Assembly (NCBI GenBank): GCA_039105265.1 | Contig: JAPFFF010000057.1 | Coordinates: 928,501-992,500, forward strand | DNA: 64,000 bases | Direction of reading: 5' to 3' | From: Tritrichomonas musculus | Taxonomy: Eukaryota; Parabasalia; Tritrichomonadida; Tritrichomonadidae | Shown: one piece after another, positions 19,110 through 27,985 of the stretch | Numbering within the stretch: position 1 is the stretch's first letter | Layout of the letters: every line of letters begins with the position of its first letter | Notes under the pieces: model-generated | The model's input: only the letters and a program-made list of their open reading frames with translations | The model's database searches: none | What the model was told of the DNA's origin: nothing | Program-made: the position numbers and the translations under genes

Positions 19110-22100
19110 ATGAAAGAAATGAACTACGATCAATCCGTCGAAATCGATGACGTAAACGTAGTCAAGTATGCCGCTCTAAAACGATTAGCTCGTATGCTGG
19201 ACATCCCCAACGATGTCACCAACGAATCATGGGAAACAGTCAAGCGTAGACTTGGTATCACAGGGATTGTCACCAAAGAGATATTCGCTCAGAACAAGTC
19301 CCATTTCGTGGATGAGTTAGTCGGTATCATCGTCGATAGAGCCCTTGAACTTGGTTACGACAACGATGACACCAAATTCATGTCCTTCTACAACTTCGCG
19401 AAGGGATATCAAGCTGGGAAGCATTTAGTTGTCCCTCAACCACCCGAACATCCACGACCTCCAACCAGGTACATCGATACTGATGTCGGATTCCTCAATC
19501 AATTACGTTTTCATCTACCACCAGATCCTTTGAGTAACCCCTTCGAAGTCCTCAAGCACGAATCCGTGAAGAAGCGCTTCAATGAACGACTCGGAGTCGA
19601 ACGTAAACGATTTGAGCAGAAGAAAGCCGATGATGAGTTCTTCAAGCAATTGTATCCACGACCAGATCCTTTGAGCAATCCCTTCGAATTCAACAAGCGC
19701 GAATCCCTGAAGAATCACTTTCGTGAACGACTCGACAAAGAGAGAACCCAAATCAAGACATCCAAAGCGGCATACAAAGCGATGTTGGATAAGCTGATGA
19801 CCGAACCGGTTCTCCTTCGTCCACTTCCACCCAAAGAGATGATTCCCCTCAAACCATACTCAGTCAAACTATTCGAGAAAGAAAACGAAGAACTGATCAA
19901 CTACTTCGACAAGTTCGGTCACGAGTTCAAGTCATCGAATCCCGAATACCTTACCATCAACGAACCCAACGATGAAGAGAAAGCCAAAGCAGCATTCGAG
20001 AAGAAGAAGTATCATGGAACACAGATCGTCAACAAGACTCACGACAAGAAACCCATCGTTGTGTACTACCTCAACGACATCCATCGTCTCGAAGACATCT
20101 TCGACTTCCTTGAGAACACCGTCTACAAGAGCGAACGTAAACCATTCAAGATCACGTTCGACCTCACCGGGATCTTCGAAACACCAAGAACCAATATCGA
20201 TGACATCACTGACTACACCTACGAAGAACGTGAGATCCGCGCCACCAACTTCAAGAACATCAACAAGATACCCATCCTGATCCAACTCAATGACGAACTC
20301 GAGAAGGTCAAGTACTATATCGAATCCGTCTTGTTCAACTACTCAACGACTGAATCGGATGTGAAGCTCATCTACGTCACCTCGGTTGCCTTCAAGGTGT
20401 CGAGATTGGTCAAGGTCACCGGCAAGGTGAAGCTCCCTGATGAGTTCATCAAGTCAAAGTTGATCATCACCGACAACGATGACGATGGTCTTTGCTGGTA
20501 CCGTTTCTTGTGTATCTGTCTCGATCCAAAGTTAGGGAACACCAAGAAGTATGATCTCACCAAACGAACATCAGCAGCTCGAAAGCTTCTCTGCCAAGAC
20601 CATGGCGTCACATACTCAACGAGACCAACCAAAGCAGCTCAATCCATTCTCAATTCATTCAATGGTATGTCCACCGAAGAGATGAAAGCATCTGCCATGA
20701 AGAACCACATCAACGTCAACGTCTACAGCTACTGTGTCGATGAGAACCGCTACGATATCCAAGAACAGTGGTACGATGAGAAGAATGGGACTCCATTCAA
20801 TGCTCTTCTATTCTCTGATGGAATGGTCTGTCACATCATGTACATCATAGATGCTGAGAAGTTGACGAACATCTTCATCTGCCCCAAATGCAGGTCATAC
20901 GTCGTCCGCAACGAGAACAACCACGGTCAAGAACGAATGAACAAACATATAACCCACTGTGACGGCAAGTTCAAGAAGAAGTACATTCCCGAACGCATCA
21001 GTGAACCCTACTGTCCACACATCCTCAATCACCCCGTTTACGAGTACTGCCTCGCACATGACCTTGAATGGAAACCTCAGCAACTCTACATGACCTATGA
21101 CTTCGAGACGATGGAGCATCAAGTCAACATCAAATCGGGTGACTCAACCACGATCAACAGTGAGCTCATCCCTCTATCAGTCAGCTGCTGCGTGAAGTCC
21201 TCATCAACCACCCTCACCAAACACTTCGATGCGAGAGACCCTCAGTTCATTCCCGAATGGATCAAGTTCATGTTCGAACAAGCCGTCAATGTTGTTGCCG
21301 ACAAGGTCACATTCCTCAGCGAAATGGTTCATATCGATGACGTCGAGAAGCTCCAGAAACTCGATAGAAACCTCTTCACAGTCACTGTGTTGGGATACAA
21401 CTCAGCTCGTTTCGATAGCAATCTCTTCAAAGAGTACCTCAACTACGAATACCATGACATGAAGTGGTCCGTCGACAATACCTCTCTGATCGGTTCCCCA
21501 TCATCAATGAAACAGTTCGTCATCAAGTCCGATATGTATGGTCTTCGATTCATCGATGCTCAATCATTCGTTAGTGGTGGTTCCCTGAAGCAATTCGGTA
21601 TCGACTTTGGTGGTGAGAGCAACTCCGTCAAAGGTGTCTTCCCTTACGAAGCAGTCAACAGCGAGAACTACAACGACGTACTCTCGAAATCAGAACCATT
21701 CAGTCACGAAGACTTCTATAGCTACCTCAATCAGAAGAACCCATTGAGTGAATCCGATTACAACGAATACGTTGAAGACTCCAAACGATTCGAAACCAGA
21801 TGGGACTATCTGTTGAGCTACAACGACAACGATGTTGAGATGATGATCAAACCCATTGACAACCTCATCCTCATGAACTCCAAGTACGGGATTGACCTTC
21901 TATCGAACCTCTCGTTATCGAGAAACTCATCTGAGATCAAGTACGCAATGGCTTACAAAGACTTTGACCCTCACGTCGATTACTCAACAGTCAACGAAGC
22001 GAACACATTCAAACCAACCCCTAAATGGTGGGAACGTAAGTGTGATGCCTACTACAGACAAGATGAGCAGTACAACACCAAACACAAGCAATCGTTGAGA

Positions 22101-24923
22101 GACCTCGGTAAGTGTGTATCCGTTGATGACTATGATTCGTTCATGAACATGTACAACGATCCATCCCTCGGGAAATGCCATCTCTGTGGTGAACACTTCA
22201 CGTACTCCAACAAGCCTACTCTTGATCGAATCAACAACGACCTTGGTCACGAACTCACCAACTGTAAGCTCGCTTGCGAAGTCTGTAACAAGATGAGATC
22301 CAACCATGACTCTGAAGTCACTCGTCTGAGAATCCAGTTGAAGAAGTTCTGTAAGCTCAACCACTTACCAACAACCGTCTCCGATGAACGTGAATACAAT
22401 CGCTTACGAAATGGAATCACAGGTGGTTTGTCTAACGTGATGCACAGACGAAACATCAGAGGTGAGACCCACATCAACAGACTCCACTACGATCCAGAAA
22501 CCAACAAGGTCATCTCAAGGGACACACCCAATGTAGTGACACATGTCGTTGGGGATGACTTCAATAGCTTGTATCCATCATCATTCTCATCGGAGGTTCA
22601 TCCATTCAACAAGTATCATGGAGGGATCATGTACATGCCTGGCTCGATGATCAACTCATTTAACTGCTATGACGCTGATGGAAACGTCAACAGAGACATC
22701 AAACGAAAGTGCTTGAACATCATCCACTCCAAACACAGATTCGATAGCGATCCCAAGATCATGTTCCACGCAACGGTTAAGCTTGAATGCCCCAAAGAGA
22801 AGATCAATGACTTCATCAACTTCCCTATCGTGTTCCGCAACATCAAGATCAGTAACGATGAGTCCACCATCGGCTCATACATGTACAACTACGGACGAGA
22901 CAACAAACTCCACTCCGTTGACGAACGTGACACGAAGCTGACTATGCTCTTGGATACCATGGGTGAATTCATGACGTTTGGGTGCTACTACTTGTGGTTC
23001 CTGATTGATCATGGTTTGAAGGTCATCGATGTCGAGAACGTCACCTTGTATGACTGTCACAGGGGCTTCAACAACTTCGTGAAAGAGTTCATGAATGAAC
23101 GTATCGCTATCCTCAGTGGTGAGAAGCATGGTGCCGAGAAGTTCTATAAGATCTGCATGAATGGCTCATATGGTTACGATGCACTCAACTCAGAGAACTA
23201 CAACAAGATCAAGATCGTCGACACTGACAACGTCTACAGATACACCATCTCGGACACATACATGAGTGGTACTCCACTTACAGATTCATCCTATCTGATA
23301 CAAGTCCAACCAAAGAGCTTTCGATGTAAGACTCCTCTCCAAGAAGCCTTCTTCACCCTCGACAACGCCAAGTTCTGGTACTTGACCTTCATTTACGACT
23401 TCCTCTTCAAATGCGTTGATCTCGAACGAATCCACTTCACGTCATGTGACACAGATAGCGTCTACTTCGCAGTTGCCGGTGACATGAACAGACATGGAGA
23501 ACAAGCCTTCGATGCCATCATCAACGATCGAGACTTCTATGACAAGTTCGCTGGGATGTTCCTCCCCAATCCAAGTATCGGTAACAAAGCTGATGAGAAG
23601 AAGATCCTCGGATGCTGCATCGAGAAGTATGGTGACAATCAGGTAGCTCTCTGCCCAAAGTGCTATACCATCTGGAACGACCATTCCGACAAAGCCATCT
23701 CATTGAAGCTCAAGGGAGTCTCTCTGAAGAAGAACAGCATCAAGTCATCCGATTACGAATCCATCATCAAAGACAAGATCATCGTCCCCGGCATCAACAT
23801 CAATCTCCAGATGAAGAAGAACCGAATGTCGAAGGTGACCGTCAACAAGAATGCCCTAACTGGTTTCCACAACAAGATGATCGTGCTGGAGAATGAATCA
23901 TGTGTCCCATTCATCAATGGTTTGACCTCCAACGATATCGTCATCGAGGTAGATGATTTCGTCATTGATGTTGATGAAGAAGCCATTAACGAGTTGATCG
24001 ACATCGACAACATCATGTGCATGGACTACGTTGTTGAACCTGAACGAGACACATCCTGCTACGGTTTGCCTCTGAAGGTCCGTTTCGATGACGAATGGTA
24101 CGAGACCTACAACTACCGTAAGCATGGAACCATCAAGGGTCATCGTGTCGATAGTGAACTCAAGAGATACCAAACCGGTAAGTGCTTGATGGTGAACCAA
24201 TGTCCTGGATTGACTGTCATCGACATCGACATCAACAAATCATTACCACCAGCCGATAGGGAACTCACCCGCAACCAACTCATCGAGAAGCTATCAAGCG
24301 ATGACGTTATCGTGAAGACCGGATCAGGTGGACTCCATATCTACACCAACGAGATGGATTACGACAGGTTCTACAAGAACAGTTACGTCAAGTGCTTCAC
24401 TGGTGAGAACTTCGATATCGACATCTTCACTTCATGGACCGAAGACAAGCAAGCCGTTATCATGCTTCCTGGATCATCAAACCGCAATGGAAAGTATGTA
24501 TTCATTCGTGGAGGTTATGACTCTGTGTTGACCCGATCAAGTGATGACGTCATGAAAGACCTCGGTATTGATATCACCTTCACGAAACCATCTACAACAT
24601 ACTCGGTGATGGATGACTCCGAGATGGTCTTCCTTAGTGATGACGAAGAGAAGTGGTTGGTTAACGGATTGACCGACATGGAGATACACAACTTCGCCTC
24701 AAAAATAGATGAACGATTGACCCTGTTGCCGTTATTCTCCGCCATCAACTGCTTGTCACCAAAGAATAGATCCATCGCTTACGAGAAGGTTCGTCGTGAA
24801 TGTAGACTCACTGAGAAAGCCTCCAGTAACTTCGATTCGGTGATGGAGAGAAACGAAGGGAACCACTCACATATCAATGTCTTGAAGAAGATCGTCAGGT
24901 TGTACAACCCTATGTACATGTAA
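19110..24923 (+). CDS. Polinton DNA polymerase B fused to a primase-polymerase-like domain
   Basis: Replicates the element, by protein priming in this family. The protein is about 1937 residues from the ATG at 19110; that start is preferred because an AT-rich TTTTTTA motif precedes it, as for the other element genes. Order: two copies of a charged DPLSNPF repeat; the conserved N-terminal module of Polinton polymerases (LCWYRFLCICLDPK, then a C2H2-like finger CPKC...H...C); 3'-5' exonuclease (YDFETM at 21096, GYNSARFD, YNDNDVEMM); an HNH/endonuclease-VII-like insert (CHLCGEHF ... CEVCNK, 22171-22300); palm motifs DFNSLYPS (22557), KICMNGSYGYD and DTDS (23448). The last ~270 residues hold primase-polymerase motifs IDIDI (24222), GSGGLHIY (24336) and FDIDIF (24414). 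Its 3' end overlaps the convergent fiber gene by 14 bases. Confidence 0.92.
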   Translation: MKEMNYDQSVEIDDVNVVKYAALKRLARMLDIPNDVTNESWETVKRRLGITGIVTKEIFAQNKSHFVDELVGIIVDRALELGYDNDDTKFMSFYNFAKGYQAGKHLVVPQPPEHPRPPTRYIDTDVGFLNQLRFHLPPDPLSNPFEVLKHESVKKRFNERLGVERKRFEQKKADDEFFKQLYPRPDPLSNPFEFNKRESLKNHFRERLDKERTQIKTSKAAYKAMLDKLMTEPVLLRPLPPKEMIPLKPYSVKLFEKENEELINYFDKFGHEFKSSNPEYLTINEPNDEEKAKAAFEKKKYHGTQIVNKTHDKKPIVVYYLNDIHRLEDIFDFLENTVYKSERKPFKITFDLTGIFETPRTNIDDITDYTYEEREIRATNFKNINKIPILIQLNDELEKVKYYIESVLFNYSTTESDVKLIYVTSVAFKVSRLVKVTGKVKLPDEFIKSKLIITDNDDDGLCWYRFLCICLDPKLGNTKKYDLTKRTSAARKLLCQDHGVTYSTRPTKAAQSILNSFNGMSTEEMKASAMKNHINVNVYSYCVDENRYDIQEQWYDEKNGTPFNALLFSDGMVCHIMYIIDAEKLTNIFICPKCRSYVVRNENNHGQERMNKHITHCDGKFKKKYIPERISEPYCPHILNHPVYEYCLAHDLEWKPQQLYMTYDFETMEHQVNIKSGDSTTINSELIPLSVSCCVKSSSTTLTKHFDARDPQFIPEWIKFMFEQAVNVVADKVTFLSEMVHIDDVEKLQKLDRNLFTVTVLGYNSARFDSNLFKEYLNYEYHDMKWSVDNTSLIGSPSSMKQFVIKSDMYGLRFIDAQSFVSGGSLKQFGIDFGGESNSVKGVFPYEAVNSENYNDVLSKSEPFSHEDFYSYLNQKNPLSESDYNEYVEDSKRFETRWDYLLSYNDNDVEMMIKPIDNLILMNSKYGIDLLSNLSLSRNSSEIKYAMAYKDFDPHVDYSTVNEANTFKPTPKWWERKCDAYYRQDEQYNTKHKQSLRDLGKCVSVDDYDSFMNMYNDPSLGKCHLCGEHFTYSNKPTLDRINNDLGHELTNCKLACEVCNKMRSNHDSEVTRLRIQLKKFCKLNHLPTTVSDEREYNRLRNGITGGLSNVMHRRNIRGETHINRLHYDPETNKVISRDTPNVVTHVVGDDFNSLYPSSFSSEVHPFNKYHGGIMYMPGSMINSFNCYDADGNVNRDIKRKCLNIIHSKHRFDSDPKIMFHATVKLECPKEKINDFINFPIVFRNIKISNDESTIGSYMYNYGRDNKLHSVDERDTKLTMLLDTMGEFMTFGCYYLWFLIDHGLKVIDVENVTLYDCHRGFNNFVKEFMNERIAILSGEKHGAEKFYKICMNGSYGYDALNSENYNKIKIVDTDNVYRYTISDTYMSGTPLTDSSYLIQVQPKSFRCKTPLQEAFFTLDNAKFWYLTFIYDFLFKCVDLERIHFTSCDTDSVYFAVAGDMNRHGEQAFDAIINDRDFYDKFAGMFLPNPSIGNKADEKKILGCCIEKYGDNQVALCPKCYTIWNDHSDKAISLKLKGVSLKKNSIKSSDYESIIKDKIIVPGININLQMKKNRMSKVTVNKNALTGFHNKMIVLENESCVPFINGLTSNDIVIEVDDFVIDVDEEAINELIDIDNIMCMDYVVEPERDTSCYGLPLKVRFDDEWYETYNYRKHGTIKGHRVDSELKRYQTGKCLMVNQCPGLTVIDIDINKSLPPADRELTRNQLIEKLSSDDVIVKTGSGGLHIYTNEMDYDRFYKNSYVKCFTGENFDIDIFTSWTEDKQAVIMLPGSSNRNGKYVFIRGGYDSVLTRSSDDVMKDLGIDITFTKPSTTYSVMDDSEMVFLSDDEEKWLVNGLTDMEIHNFASKIDERLTLLPLFSAINCLSPKNRSIAYEKVRRECRLTEKASSNFDSVMERNEGNHSHINVLKKIVRLYNPMYM

Positions 24924-27396
24924 CATCGAGCTTGTATCGAGGGATCAACTGGGTATTGTTTTTGTCGTCGATGACTACGTATAGCCCACCATTGAATCCC
25001 AACACTTTGTGGCTACCTGGTTGGATGACTGATCTTCTCTTCGACATCGAATCTCTATCGTTGTATACCTTGACAGGTGTTCCCTCAGGAAGCTTGAATG
25101 AAGGGCTATTCATGACGTTGTAGTTCTCTTTGAGGATCTGTCTACAGATGTACTCTTCTAGTTCTTCATCGTCTTGGACCATCGCTGGTGATACATCCAT
25201 CCCCGCGTACTTGCTGAGTGTCCCATGAGTGGATTCGTTGTATTGAGTCACCAGTGACTTCATGATCCCTGGGGTTATGTCTTTGACTTCCATGTTGTAG
25301 GCCATGTCCCTGATGGTTCTCACTACACGATCCAGTATCCCTAAGGAGCCATGTAACGGGTCCGTGGTGTCTTTATCGTCTTTGTTCTTCATGAAGTCGG
25401 GATATACGTTGACCTTCATTCCCTCACTATACGTTGATCTGTTCTTCATATCCACTTCGAATTCAACGTACCTGTCTTCTTCGATGTCGAACACGATGTT
25501 TAGGTATGTGGCGTTTGGGTATGATGTCGACTTCATGGTGAGATAGCTTTCACCATCTAGGATGACTAGGCCACTGATGTAGTTGAGTGAATCCGATATC
25601 TGGTCATGGACAATGGAGTTGCCGTTAAAGAGTGTGCTAGCAATCGAGTTCGCAATGTCTGACTCTGTGATGACGTCCCGTTTACGAGCAAACAGGTTAT
25701 CGGAATCTGCTTTAGAGTAACTGGTCCCCTTTGGTTGGTATTTGGTGTCTGTCTCGGATTTGGTGTATCGGTTGTTGATGGATGTCGTCAATGAATTGAT
25801 ATCGCTAGTGTGCTTCGTTGATGTAACGAACTTGTCATCGACCTCTTTCTTGGTGTATCTGTTGTTGATGGATGTCGTCAATGAATTGATATCGTTAGTG
25901 TGCTTCGTTGATGTAACGAACTTGTCATCGACCTCTTTCTTGGTGTATCTGTTGTTGAGGGAATCGTTGATGGTGGATACCTTGCCATCGATCTCGCTTT
26001 TGGTGTATCGGTCACCGAGTTCATCGTTGATGTTGTTGATGGATGTGGTGAAGGATGATGTCGTAACGTAACCGTTGAGGTTGTTGTTCGTTAAGGAGAG
26101 CTTGTCATCGACCTCTTTCTTGGTGTATCGGTCACCGAGTTCATCGTTGATGCCATTGATGGATGTGGTGAAGGATGATGTCGTAACGTAGTTACCGAAG
26201 TTGTTGTTGATGGTGGATACCTTGTCATCGACCTCTTTCTTGGTGTATCGGTCACCGAGTTCATCGTTGATGTCGTTGATGGATGTGGTGAAGGATGTTG
26301 TCGTCACGTAGTTACCGAAGTTGTTGTTGATGGTGGATACCTTGTTATCGACCTCTTTCTTGGTGTATCTGTCACCGAGTTCATCGTTGATGTCGTTGAT
26401 GGATGTGGTGAAGGATGTTGTCGTCACATAGTCACCGAAGTTGTTGTTCGTTAAGGAGAGCTTGTCATCGACCTCTTTCTTGGTGTATCGGTCACCGAGT
26501 TCATCGTTGATGGTGGATACTGCTGCGTTGATTGTCTCATTGAGTTCATCCCTTGCGGTAGTGATATCTGAAGGGAATGCTACAGTGGAACTCAGTGTCG
26601 ATACGGTTGTTTCGAGGCTGTCCAAATCGTTCTTCAACTGAGTGATATCGCTTTCGGCTGTTGATAAATCGGTCTTCAATTGAGTGATGTCCGTTTCGGC
26701 TTCATCCATAGCGGAGTTGATGTTCGTGATGGATTCTTGAGCAGAGTCGAGGTCGATGTTGATTAGTTTGATCTCGTTGTCGATGATCTTGATGTTGCTT
26801 TCATTCTCAAGAGATCTCTCATTGAGGGTCTTGTCATTGGTTTCGAAGTGGATGAGTGATTCGTTGAAGCTGCTGATCAAGGTGTTCATGACGGTGTTCA
26901 CATCATCGACTGTTACCTCGGGTTCGGGTTCAGGTTCGTCAAGGTCAATGTCGCGAGTGGTTGTATCCATCAGCATACTGAGCCCTGAAGGAGCATCAAG
27001 GTTGGGATGATTCTCTAAGTGTTCGCTGATGGTGTTTGATAGAGCATCGATATTCTCGAACATGGTGCTGCAGATTTTGTCGTGCTTGAGGTCAACTATG
27101 GTGGTGTTTTGGTCGCATTCGGCTATCAACTCAAAGGCTTTATCGATATCGGCTTTGACCTCCGACATTGACATGGGGTATCCATCAACCATCACTTCCA
27201 TATCGGCTTCAAACACAGGAGTGGACTTGAACGTAACACTGCTACCGAGGAACCCCTCGAATTTGGTGTCTCCATCGAAGGTCGCGTTGTGGTATACATG
27301 AAGGTTATCCAGTAATTGGTTCCCTCCACCACCATCTCGAGTACCCCCTACAAGGGCTTTATCGATAGCGTTCTGCTTGGTTAATATACCGGTCAT
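24910..27396 (-). CDS. Polinton fiber-like protein with ~40-residue repeats
   Basis: An 828-residue protein, probably a trimeric virion fiber. The N-terminal 130 residues include TFDGDTKFEGFLGSSVTF, resembling a beta-rich attachment region. A long coiled-coil region follows (about residues 170-290, heptads with Ile/Leu/Asn). Next come five or six units of about 40 residues, each with YTKKEVDDK, TNNNFG and VTTTSFTTSIN, then three shorter units. The DNA repeat has a 120-base period between 25740 and 26510. The C-terminal ~250 residues lack repeats and may be the receptor-binding head. The unit YTKxEVDxK is also common in phage tail fibers, so the role is inferred by analogy. ATG at 27394-27396, with the CCTATTTTTAG motif 10 bases upstream. 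Confidence 0.7.
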   Translation of the reverse strand: MTGILTKQNAIDKALVGGTRDGGGGNQLLDNLHVYHNATFDGDTKFEGFLGSSVTFKSTPVFEADMEVMVDGYPMSMSEVKADIDKAFELIAECDQNTTIVDLKHDKICSTMFENIDALSNTISEHLENHPNLDAPSGLSMLMDTTTRDIDLDEPEPEPEVTVDDVNTVMNTLISSFNESLIHFETNDKTLNERSLENESNIKIIDNEIKLINIDLDSAQESITNINSAMDEAETDITQLKTDLSTAESDITQLKNDLDSLETTVSTLSSTVAFPSDITTARDELNETINAAVSTINDELGDRYTKKEVDDKLSLTNNNFGDYVTTTSFTTSINDINDELGDRYTKKEVDNKVSTINNNFGNYVTTTSFTTSINDINDELGDRYTKKEVDDKVSTINNNFGNYVTTSSFTTSINGINDELGDRYTKKEVDDKLSLTNNNLNGYVTTSSFTTSINNINDELGDRYTKSEIDGKVSTINDSLNNRYTKKEVDDKFVTSTKHTNDINSLTTSINNRYTKKEVDDKFVTSTKHTSDINSLTTSINNRYTKSETDTKYQPKGTSYSKADSDNLFARKRDVITESDIANSIASTLFNGNSIVHDQISDSLNYISGLVILDGESYLTMKSTSYPNATYLNIVFDIEEDRYVEFEVDMKNRSTYSEGMKVNVYPDFMKNKDDKDTTDPLHGSLGILDRVVRTIRDMAYNMEVKDITPGIMKSLVTQYNESTHGTLSKYAGMDVSPAMVQDDEELEEYICRQILKENYNVMNSPSFKLPEGTPVKVYNDRDSMSKRRSVIQPGSHKVLGFNGGLYVVIDDKNNTQLIPRYKLDVTCT
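25740..26510 (-). repeat. 120-bp coding repeats in fiber gene
   Basis: Repeated segments such as GACCTCTTTCTTGGTGTATC recur at about 120-base spacing, with shorter 78-90-base units toward the left end. Copies differ by a few bases, so unequal exchange could change repeat number. Confidence 0.85.
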
Positions 27397-27406
27397 TTGA
27401 TTTCGA

Positions 27407-27417
27407 CTAAAAATAGG
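27407..27417 (-). promoter_or_regulatory. Candidate promoter motif, fiber gene
   Basis: On the minus strand CCTATTTTTAG, followed by TCGAAATCAA and the ATG. Same arrangement before the other leftward genes. Confidence 0.6.
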
Positions 27418-27428
27418 ATGTGGGGGTC

Positions 27429-27932
27429 TCAGTACTCGAGTTTCAGGAAGAGGGTGAAGTTGTCGGGCTTGATCTCATGACCCTCCGCGTCTGTGAACCA
27501 TACCTTGAAGGAGTTCTTTCGTGAGATGATCTCGTATTTGCGGTTGTCGTCAGGGGGAACTAGATTGGCGTACCACACAAGGGAATCACAGTACTCATCA
27601 CGGGGAACGAAGGAGCAATGGACTTCGGTTTCACCATCGAGGTAGTGCTTACAAGTGGCTCTGCAGTACTGAAACGCTATGTAGCGATCATTCGATGAGT
27701 TGACGAACTCTGGTGGTAGTATGTTGTCGTAGTCTCTGGTGATGAAGTACGTCTTGGTGGTTGGTTCAGTGGATTGGATGTTCTGCATCTGTCTCTCGTA
27801 ATCGTCAACGACTCCGTCACCGTTGAGGTCTTCATATTCATCGTGAGCATCACCTCGATACGGATCAATGTTGTAGGATATTCGATTGGGGAGGGGTACG
27901 TTGTGGAAGACTCGCTGAGAGTATGTCGTCAT
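27429..27932 (-). CDS. Small virion-type protein, possible minor capsid (penton) protein
   Basis: 167 residues from the ATG at 27930-27932, which follows the shared promoter motif. It has DLNGDGVVDDYE, an EF-hand-like calcium loop pattern, near residue 35. The beta-rich C-terminal part ends SFKVWFTDAEGHEIKP and NFTLFLKLEY, a pattern I associate with capsid-surface proteins of this class of elements. Its place between the fiber and major capsid genes, all leftward, fits a virion role. The longer open frame upstream of this ATG overlaps the capsid gene and is not expected to be translated. The penton call is inference from size and context; no structural match could be computed. Confidence 0.5.
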   Translation of the reverse strand: MTTYSQRVFHNVPLPNRISYNIDPYRGDAHDEYEDLNGDGVVDDYERQMQNIQSTEPTTKTYFITRDYDNILPPEFVNSSNDRYIAFQYCRATCKHYLDGETEVHCSFVPRDEYCDSLVWYANLVPPDDNRKYEIISRKNSFKVWFTDAEGHEIKPDNFTLFLKLEY

Positions 27933-27945
27933 GGATTTGATTTCG

Positions 27946-27955
27946 GTAAAAATAG
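27946..27955 (-). promoter_or_regulatory. Candidate promoter motif, small virion gene
   Basis: CTATTTTTAC on the minus strand, 13 bases before the ATG at 27932. Confidence 0.55.
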
Positions 27956-27985
27956 TCAGCAACAGCACCTCGGTGAATGATCCAT

